Source of the DNA: an uncultured Bacteroidales bacterium
GTDB taxonomy: Bacteria; Bacteroidota; Bacteroidia; Bacteroidales; ML635J-15
Assembly (NCBI GenBank): GCA_905233405.1
Contig: CAJOEG010000054.1
Coordinates: 1-12,648 of the forward strand
Direction: 5' to 3'
DNA: 12,648 bases
The translations under genes and the position numbers were made by a program. How positions within the stretch are numbered: position 1 is the stretch's first letter; every line of letters begins with the position of its first letter. The notes under the pieces are model-generated. The model searched no databases. It saw only the letters and a program-made list of their open reading frames with translations, and was not told the origin of the DNA. Below, piece by piece: positions 6,558-12,648 of this stretch.

Positions 6558-7169
6558 ATGTTTTCAGGAATTGTAGAAGAAACCGCAAAATTGGTAAGGA
6601 TAGAGAAGGAGCAGAGTAACATTCACTTTTATTTCACTTGCTCGTTTGGTGACCAACTACGCATAGACCAGAGCGTTGCACACAACGGCGTATGCCTTAC
6701 TGTAGTCGAAATCGACAAGCCGACAAAAACCTACAAGGTTACGGCAATGAAGGAAACTCTTGACAAGTCGAACCTTGGTCTGCTCAACATCGGCGATGAG
6801 GTAAACATTGAGCGCAGTATGAGTATGGACAAACTCCTCGACGGTCATCTTGTTCAAGGTCACGTTGACCAGACGGCAAAGTGCATTGATGTTACCGAAA
6901 ACGGTGGCAGTTGGTACTATACTTTCGAGTACGACAAGTCGAAGGGAAACATTACCGTCGAAAAAGGTTCCGTATCGGTCAACGGTGTGAGCCTTACGGT
7001 TGTAAACTCCAAGGCAAATACATTTTCCGTATCGATAATACCATATACATATCAGGTTACCAACTTCCATTGCTTCAAGGTAGGCACTATCGTAAACCTT
7101 GAGTTCGACATTATCGGCAAGTACATACAGAAAATTATGGCCGGCTACCTCGAAGGGCTTGGCAAATAG
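6558..7169 (+). CDS. ribE: Riboflavin synthase, alpha subunit
   Basis: A 203-residue protein that dismutates two 6,7-dimethyl-8-ribityllumazine molecules into riboflavin and the pyrimidinedione that re-enters the pathway. It shows the family's two internally repeated beta-barrels. MFSGIVEE opens the first at 1-8 with AHNGVCLTVVEI at 41-52; the second begins near GHLVQGHVDQTAK at 96-108 with SVNGVSLTVVNS at 140-151. A C-terminal helix (about 185-200) would form the trimer contact. The length is normal. Starting with MFSGIV at the very N-terminus is the family hallmark and fixes the start. No other riboflavin genes and no FMN riboswitch are in the window. The gene is also called ribC in some species. 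Confidence 0.95.
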   Translation: MFSGIVEETAKLVRIEKEQSNIHFYFTCSFGDQLRIDQSVAHNGVCLTVVEIDKPTKTYKVTAMKETLDKSNLGLLNIGDEVNIERSMSMDKLLDGHLVQGHVDQTAKCIDVTENGGSWYYTFEYDKSKGNITVEKGSVSVNGVSLTVVNSKANTFSVSIIPYTYQVTNFHCFKVGTIVNLEFDIIGKYIQKIMAGYLEGLGK

Positions 7170-7172
7170 CAG

Positions 7173-8447
7173 GTGTCAATACTCGCAAAATACCTAAACA
7201 GCGTCAGGGCATTGCAATTTTTGCAACTGTTCCGTTTCGTAGCGTTGCTACTTATAGGTATTGTCCTGTCAAAGACCCACATCGGTATAAGCCAGATTGG
7301 CACATACGAAACTTTTCTGCTCATTTCGGGTGCGGCTTGTTTTTTCTGGACGGGCGGAATGCTTCAGACAATGCTTTCGATGAAGCGCGAACAGCAACAG
7401 GGGAAAAATGAAGCATACTTTAATATATTCCTGATTTTTACTGCATTGGCTCTGATTACGGCACTTGCTGTTTTTCTGTTGCAGTCGCAGATTGCAAGTT
7501 TTGTGGGGTTTCACGGCGATAGGATACCATACCTGAAGATTTTGCTTGCCTATATTGCGCTATCGTGTCCCTCAAATCTTGTTGAATATATTTATCTTGT
7601 TGAAAACAAACCTTATAGGATTGCCATTTATGGCGCGGTTGTATTTACTTTGCAGATTCTAGCGGTAACAATACCTGTGATTATGACCGACGACCTTGGC
7701 TATGGTCTGTATGGGCTTTTGCTTGCAACGGCAGTAAGGTTTGTGTGGTTAGCGATTGTCGTGCTAAGATATTCTCGGATAAGGTTTTCGGGCAAATATA
7801 TGGGATTTTTCCTGAAACTTTCCGGTCCGTTCATATTAAGTGTGCTGATTGTAAAGGGAATACAGTATGCCGACAGTTTCCTTGTGGCCTATAGGTTTAG
7901 TGAAGGTACCTACGCAATGTTTCGCTATGGTGCAAAGGAATTTCCGCTTATACTTTTGCCAGTCACGGCATTTTCGGAGGCTATGTCGTCGCGTATAGCC
8001 AACAACGGTAGCATTGCGGAAACGCTCGAAAGTATAAAGAGCGAAAACCGACACATAATGCACATCTTTATTCCTGTGGCTATGATTGCAATAATAGCGA
8101 GCAAGTATCTCTATCCGTTGGTTTTCAATGAAGATTTTTACGAAAGTGCATTGATTTTCAACATATATTGCTTCGCATCGGTATTTAGGTTTATAACTCC
8201 CGAATGCATACTTGTTGGCAAGCGGCAAAGCCGTCCGATACTTGCTGCCGCAGCGGTAAACATTATTGTTAACATAGTGCTTGGACTTGTGCTAATGAAT
8301 TTTATAGGCATTATCGGTGTCGCCATCGCTTTCCTTTTGGGCAATCTGACGGAAAAACTGATACTTGTTTCGGTTGTCAAGTCAATTTATGGCATACGGC
8401 TGAAGGAATATTACTACAAAAGAGAATTGCTGAAAATAAAGATTTGA
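7173..8447 (+). CDS. Polysaccharide-flippase-like multi-pass membrane protein (MATE/MOP superfamily)
   Basis: A 424-residue integral membrane protein with roughly 11-12 hydrophobic segments, for example about 14-33, 46-66, 84-104, 119-140, 149-170, 178-198, 214-232, 293-312, 325-345, 355-377 and 378-399. Its overall pattern, with an early QIGTYETFLL segment, resembles Wzx-type flippases that move lipid-linked sugars across the inner membrane. The tail is basic (KEYYYKRELLKIKI). The start is GTG three bases after the ribE stop, which suggests translational coupling; the next ATG codons downstream would remove the first membrane segments. No glycosyltransferases are nearby, so the substrate is unknown. 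Superfamily membership is judged from membrane topology and general resemblance. Confidence 0.78.
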   Translation: MSILAKYLNSVRALQFLQLFRFVALLLIGIVLSKTHIGISQIGTYETFLLISGAACFFWTGGMLQTMLSMKREQQQGKNEAYFNIFLIFTALALITALAVFLLQSQIASFVGFHGDRIPYLKILLAYIALSCPSNLVEYIYLVENKPYRIAIYGAVVFTLQILAVTIPVIMTDDLGYGLYGLLLATAVRFVWLAIVVLRYSRIRFSGKYMGFFLKLSGPFILSVLIVKGIQYADSFLVAYRFSEGTYAMFRYGAKEFPLILLPVTAFSEAMSSRIANNGSIAETLESIKSENRHIMHIFIPVAMIAIIASKYLYPLVFNEDFYESALIFNIYCFASVFRFITPECILVGKRQSRPILAAAAVNIIVNIVLGLVLMNFIGIIGVAIAFLLGNLTEKLILVSVVKSIYGIRLKEYYYKRELLKIKI

Positions 8448-8473
8448 TACGTTGCATGATGATTAATTGATGG

Positions 8474-9196
8474 TTAGTATTCCACTTCCGTTAGAAACAA
8501 GCCATCGGCAGGAACCGACTGTCCAGCTTCGCAGCGGTCTTTCATTTCGATTATGCGACAGAAATCTTCAACAGAAAGTTTTCCTTTCCCAACTTCAACC
8601 AGAGTGCCGACTATCGCACGGACCATATTGCGCAGAAACCTGTCGGCAGAAATGCGGAACACTATCAAGTCTCCGTTTACTTCAAAGTCGGCACGGCAAA
8701 TACGGCAGTTGTTGGTTTTTACATCGGTATGCAGCTTGCTGAAACTGGTAAAATCAATGTAATCAAAGAGTTTGTTGGCGGCTTCCTGCATTTTGGTTAT
8801 GTCGAGAGGACAGCGCACATACCACGAAAAGCCTTTTAGAAACGGATTTTTGTGTTGCGTAATCACATATTTGTACGAACGTTTCTTTGCATCGAAGCGG
8901 GCGTGGAAATTTTCATCCGTGTGGCTTATCGCGAAGACGGAAATGTCGTATGGAAGAAATCCGTTTAGCCTGTCAACCAGTTTGTTGTCGATTTCGGCAT
9001 TGGCATCGAAATGTGCCACATAATATTCGGCGTGAACGCCAGTGTCGGTACGTCCGCAGCCTGTTACGGAAATATGTTCACGCAAGACTTTGCCAAGCGC
9101 ATCTTCAAGTGTTTCTTGCACCGACGAGGCGTTCGGCTGCGATTGCCATCCGTGATAGCAAGTCCCTACATACGATAGCTCAATCTTGTAGCGCAT
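8474..9196 (-). CDS. truA: tRNA pseudouridine synthase A
   Basis: A 240-residue cytoplasmic enzyme that converts uridines at positions 38-40 of tRNA anticodon arms to pseudouridine. GCGRTDTGVHA at 46-56 carries the catalytic aspartate (D51, corresponding to Asp60 of E. coli TruA). RSYKY at 106-110 and FLRNMVRAIVGTLVEVGKG at 187-205 are conserved family blocks, and PADGLFL at 229-235 is the usual C-terminal motif. The length is typical. Its ATG overlaps the last base of the upstream adhesin's TAA as TAATG, so translation may reinitiate from that gene. It converges with the flippase gene across a 26-bp gap that holds no terminator-like hairpin. Confidence 0.97.
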   Translation of the reverse strand: MRYKIELSYVGTCYHGWQSQPNASSVQETLEDALGKVLREHISVTGCGRTDTGVHAEYYVAHFDANAEIDNKLVDRLNGFLPYDISVFAISHTDENFHARFDAKKRSYKYVITQHKNPFLKGFSWYVRCPLDITKMQEAANKLFDYIDFTSFSKLHTDVKTNNCRICRADFEVNGDLIVFRISADRFLRNMVRAIVGTLVEVGKGKLSVEDFCRIIEMKDRCEAGQSVPADGLFLTEVEY

Positions 9197-12100
9197 TATT
9201 GTTTGCTTATTTTCAACGAATGAACTTCATTTCCACTGTGCAGTCTAACCACGTATATTCCAGCGTTCAGTTCCGAGCCGAGAACGATGGTGTCGCCACC
9301 AGCTGTTCCTGCCAGAACAATCCTTCCCAATGCGTCTATCACTTCGTAGGAAACACTTTCTCCATCGTTGGAATTGAATTTTACGGTAATTTCCTCGTCA
9401 AACGGATTTGGATATGCTGAAATATCTGAAATACCAAATTCTTCTGCCATAACTGGTGGGTCAATCGGGTCGTCGGAACCACCACAACGCACAATATTGG
9501 AATAAATCCTGTCGTAAGTTGCATCTTCGGTTACAAGTGGATGGCTCATCTTAATCATTATGCGGTAGTAGGTTCCATCTTCGAACCTATTCATTTCTAT
9601 GAAATTATAAGTGCTGAAAAGTACCGAATCTATTATTTCCAAGTTTTCGGGCGAATCGCCAGCAAGGATATAGGTGAAAGTTTCGGTTATGCCCACATAC
9701 GGACTCCAATTGAGGTTGCAGACGTTGTTGTTGTCGCATATAGCGGCAAGCACTATGGTGCGGTGGAAGGCTTCAATTTCGCTTTCGTCGCCACAATTGC
9801 TGACGGCAGTTACCTTGTATGAGTAGTATCTTTCCGAAGCATCGACAGTTGTGTCTTCGTACATTGCTTCCGGATTGAAGCCTACGCTTGCGATATTTGC
9901 AAAGCCGTTGCCCGAATCGCGGTAGATTCTGTACGAGGCTGTTCCTTGGTTGGCCGTTTTGTTCCAGCGCAGAACTACCGAGTTGGTTTCGCTTACCGAA
10001 GCAAGCGCAAGTTTGTCGCCAGTGTATGGTTGGCGGATTGAAACGTTTACAGCGTCATACGAACGGCAACCTTGGTTGTCGGTAACTGTTACGGAGTAGT
10101 CGTTTGCCTCGCTGACGGTAATTGTCTGTGTTGTCTCTCCGTTGCTCCATTGGAATGATGAATAATTGCCAACATTTATGGTATATGACTGACCTTCACA
10201 CAATACGATGTCGCTCCAAGCACCTATAAACGGCATTTCTGGTTCGTTTACGGCAGTGTCGAGTATGGTTTCGCAGTCGTTGCTGTCGGTAGTGGTAATC
10301 GTGTAATGTCCTGCCGGAAGCGAAGTTGCAGAGTTTGTCGAAGAAACGTTTCCGCTCCACGCAAACGAGAATCCAGTGCCGTTTCCACCGTCAATGGTTA
10401 TGGCAATGGAGCCTGTGCCGCCATTGCATTGTGCATCGGTTACCGTCATTTCAAAGTTATGGGTCATGGCATCTTCCACGACAACTGGAACTGTGTCGGT
10501 ACAATTATGACTGTCCTTTACGACAAGCAAATAATTTCCTGCTGCAACATTTTGATATATAGAATCTACGCATACTGGCGAGTTTGGATTCGCTTCCCTG
10601 AACCAGAAATATTGTGCATATAGGCCAGTTCCACCAGTTGCCGAAGCAGAAAGAACTGCATTGTCGGCTCCAGCGCAGGTGATTGGAGTAGTAGTGCTTG
10701 GGATAGCGACAAGTTCCTCGGGTTCTGTAATTGTGTCTGTGAATGTTGCTGTACAAGTGTTTGCATCAGTAACGACAAGCGAATATTCGCCTGCAGAAAG
10801 GTTCGTCTGGTTTGCTTCTGCGGTTTGTCCGTTCCATTGATAGGAGTATGGTTCTGTGCCACCCGAAACCGATATTGTAATAGCGCCGTCGTTTCTGCCG
10901 AAGCAACTTATGTTTGTTGCATTTCCATTGACATTCAAAGCAGTTGGCTGCGAAATACTTGCACTTGCGGTTGCTGAGCAATTATGATTGTCGGTTATCG
11001 TTACCGAATAGTTGCCAACCGAAAGATTGGTCCTGCTTGCTCCTTCGTTGTTGTCGTTCCAATGGTAGGTGTGTTGCGGTGTTCCACCAGTGACAGTCAA
11101 CGAAATAGCACCATTATTTGCTCCATAGCAAGTAATGTTGGTTGGGTTGGCTTGTGCCGACAACACTTCAGGTTGAGATACTGTATATGAATGAGTTACT
11201 GAGCAGGAGTTTCTGTCGGATACGGTGCATGAATATTCGTTTGCAGCAAGGTTTTCGATGCTTGCGGTTTCTGTATCGTTGTTCCAAGTGTATGAGTATG
11301 GCGAAGTTCCTCCCGAAAGGGCAAGAGAGATTCTTCCCGAATTGTCGCCGTTGCAAGCCAAATTGTCAATTGTTTCGGAAACTGTGATTTGTTGCTTTTC
11401 TGCTATTGTTGTGGCAAACGACCTTTGGCAAGTCGAGTTTGTAATTGTAACAGCATAATTTCCAGCACTTAGGTTTGTCCGTTCTGTAAGCGTTGTGTTT
11501 GAATTTTCCCACACGAACGATGAGGTTCCTATTCCAGAAAGGGTTAAGTTTCCTGTTTCTCCGTAGCATTCTGGTTGTACGTAGGTAAGACTTTGATTGT
11601 AAAGGGCAGTACCGTATTCTACAAACACAACTGAGTCGGCGATTATTTTGCCATTTGAATCCTTTGCCAGGAGATGTTTGTATCCGCCAGAAATGTTGGC
11701 AAAATTGCCACTTGTCCGCCAATTTTCACCATTGTCAATCGAATACGAGGTTGCTCCTGTTGCTGAAATAGTGAGGCTTGCATTGTTGCTACCGTCGCAG
11801 GTTTCTGGCTGGGAATTTATTGTAAACGTTGTGTTTCCGTTAATGCAAATCCTTTCAACTGAGCCGTCGTTCCTGATTGCCCAAAGTATGCCGTTTCCTG
11901 CCGAGGCTATTTTTGTATAGCTTCCCGTCGTTACTTCTCGCCAAGTTGTTGAATATTCGTAAATTGCTCCGTTCGAGAGGAGTACATACACATTTTCGTC
12001 GCATGCAGCCGAGGAAACTATATTTTCTAGAAATCCCGGGTCGATGACTTCTGTTGCTGGTGAGGCTGACGGGTTGAATCTTGCGATTCCATTGCTGGTT

Positions 12101-12648
12101 GTAATGAAAATGTTTCCAGAAGCGGTCTTTACAAAATGTGAATTGCTGTTAAGGGATATGCTAATCGGAACTTGTGTAAGATTTCCATTTTCAAGTTGGT
12201 AAACCAAAGTTCCAGCAATGGCAAAAAGTCCGTTCGAGCAAACGACATCCTTAACGGCCGATGCGCTTTCTATCGTGTCAACCACCGAGCCACCGACAAT
12301 CCTTAAAATGCCATAATCTGTTGCAGCATAGATTGTTCCGTTGTCATCGGCGAGAGCATTTACATTTGTTTCTGCTACTACCGAAATATTTCTTCCTGCC
12401 TTGCGGATTAGTGAGTTGCCAGTCCCGAGCCAAAGCGTATCGTTGTGGATGCAAGCGGCCTTCACTGTTAGGTTCTGCAAGTTTCGCTTGTACGATGTCC
12501 AAGTGTAGCCGGATACCAGATTTATTCCAGAATTGCCTGCAATACAAATAGTTCCATCGTTGTTGCCATAGATGAAATTTGGCGTATGGTTGAGCAAGTT
12601 GAGGTTTGTATGGTAGGTTTCTGCATTGCCGTTGAAGTCCATTATGGC
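9196..12648 (-). CDS. Giant modular T9SS-exported SprB-repeat adhesin (N-terminus beyond the right edge)
   Basis: The frame is open to the right edge, so the 5' end is missing; the ATG at 12642 is probably internal, since no signal peptide follows. Numbering from that ATG (1148 residues): about 20-275 is a beta-propeller-like region of repeated blades (DTLWLGTGNSLI, GTIYAATDYGIL, GNIFITTSNGIA, GILWAIRNDGSV), resembling ligand-binding propellers of two-component sensors. About 275-868 holds seven to eight SprB/Ig-like repeats with TCxG, SGGTxPYSYxW and AGxYxVTVTDxxxC motifs. Two fibronectin-III-like domains follow (about 873-950 and 958-1035). A type A T9SS sorting domain (1070-1148, with ISAYPNPF and GIYVVRL) ends it. 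SprB repeats occur in the gliding adhesin of Flavobacterium and in many non-gliding relatives. A cell-surface role in adhesion or binding is inferred; the ligand is unknown. truA is directly downstream. Confidence 0.92.
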   Translation of the reverse strand, partial: AIMDFNGNAETYHTNLNLLNHTPNFIYGNNDGTICIAGNSGINLVSGYTWTSYKRNLQNLTVKAACIHNDTLWLGTGNSLIRKAGRNISVVAETNVNALADDNGTIYAATDYGILRIVGGSVVDTIESASAVKDVVCSNGLFAIAGTLVYQLENGNLTQVPISISLNSNSHFVKTASGNIFITTSNGIARFNPSASPATEVIDPGFLENIVSSAACDENVYVLLSNGAIYEYSTTWREVTTGSYTKIASAGNGILWAIRNDGSVERICINGNTTFTINSQPETCDGSNNASLTISATGATSYSIDNGENWRTSGNFANISGGYKHLLAKDSNGKIIADSVVFVEYGTALYNQSLTYVQPECYGETGNLTLSGIGTSSFVWENSNTTLTERTNLSAGNYAVTITNSTCQRSFATTIAEKQQITVSETIDNLACNGDNSGRISLALSGGTSPYSYTWNNDTETASIENLAANEYSCTVSDRNSCSVTHSYTVSQPEVLSAQANPTNITCYGANNGAISLTVTGGTPQHTYHWNDNNEGASRTNLSVGNYSVTITDNHNCSATASASISQPTALNVNGNATNISCFGRNDGAITISVSGGTEPYSYQWNGQTAEANQTNLSAGEYSLVVTDANTCTATFTDTITEPEELVAIPSTTTPITCAGADNAVLSASATGGTGLYAQYFWFREANPNSPVCVDSIYQNVAAGNYLLVVKDSHNCTDTVPVVVEDAMTHNFEMTVTDAQCNGGTGSIAITIDGGNGTGFSFAWSGNVSSTNSATSLPAGHYTITTTDSNDCETILDTAVNEPEMPFIGAWSDIVLCEGQSYTINVGNYSSFQWSNGETTQTITVSEANDYSVTVTDNQGCRSYDAVNVSIRQPYTGDKLALASVSETNSVVLRWNKTANQGTASYRIYRDSGNGFANIASVGFNPEAMYEDTTVDASERYYSYKVTAVSNCGDESEIEAFHRTIVLAAICDNNNVCNLNWSPYVGITETFTYILAGDSPENLEIIDSVLFSTYNFIEMNRFEDGTYYRIMIKMSHPLVTEDATYDRIYSNIVRCGGSDDPIDPPVMAEEFGISDISAYPNPFDEEITVKFNSNDGESVSYEVIDALGRIVLAGTAGGDTIVLGSELNAGIYVVRLHSGNEVHSLKISKQ
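10708..11382 (-). repeat. Three exact 75-residue SprB repeats within the adhesin gene
   Basis: Residues 421-495, 496-570 and 571-645 (numbered from the ATG at 12642) are three successive repeats of exactly 75 residues (225 bp). In each, one cysteine in the CNG/CYG/CFG motif (C430, C505, C580) is followed exactly 50 residues later by another (C480, C555, C630). The flanking repeats keep the cysteine pair but vary in length (C656/C714, C739/C790, C815/C859). The DNA is diverged among copies, so these are old duplications and not a recent tandem expansion. Confidence 0.85.

Noticed and set aside
10708..11382. Regular 225-bp spacing as a possible CRISPR or satellite array
   Set aside because: The periodicity is at protein level (SprB repeats), with diverged DNA and no short identical repeats separated by unique spacers.
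11818..12648. Hybrid two-component sensor (propeller type)
   Set aside because: The propeller-like part leads into adhesin repeats and a T9SS sorting domain; no transmembrane, kinase or receiver domain follows.

Overview
The window looks like chromosomal DNA from a member of the Bacteroidota, most likely Bacteroidales. The signs are two secreted proteins with type IX secretion (T9SS) type A C-terminal sorting domains, a gingipain-type C25 peptidase, SprB-type adhesin repeats, promoter boxes of the TAnnTTTG type, and A-rich start regions instead of strong Shine-Dalgarno sites. Genus and species cannot be read from the sequence alone.

Layout: 1-504 has no convincing gene. It holds a hairpin at the left edge, a minus-strand promoter-like box, a pair of 11-bp direct repeats that could mark an insertion-sequence end, and a degenerate tandem repeat. 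On the minus strand follow a SpoU/TrmH-family RNA methyltransferase (505-1272), overlapping by 4 bp a membrane-anchored protein with four ComEA-type helix-hairpin-helix repeats (1269-2366). A 62-bp nested palindrome comes next (2377-2438), then a 1105-residue secreted Lys-gingipain-like cysteine peptidase (2455-5772). A 148-bp divergent intergenic region separates this from a plus-strand cluster: deoxynucleoside kinase (5921-6535), riboflavin synthase (6558-7169) and a polysaccharide-flippase-like membrane protein (7173-8447). Converging on it from the right is a minus-strand pair: a giant modular T9SS adhesin (9196 to beyond the right edge) and truA (8474-9196), which overlap by one base.

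How they fit together: most genes are housekeeping (RNA modification, nucleoside salvage, riboflavin synthesis, tRNA pseudouridylation). The two large genes encode outward-facing T9SS cargo: a predicted lysine-specific protease with a full Asp-His-Cys triad, and a repeat adhesin with a propeller-like N-terminal part. Nothing shows that these two act together beyond sharing an export route.

I found no CRISPR array, tRNA, rRNA, phage module or clear new multi-gene system. The most interesting points are the Kgp-like active site with an unusual His-Cys in place of the conserved His-Gly, the nested palindrome between genes, the exact 75-residue adhesin repeat with paired cysteines, and the translational coupling of truA to the adhesin gene.
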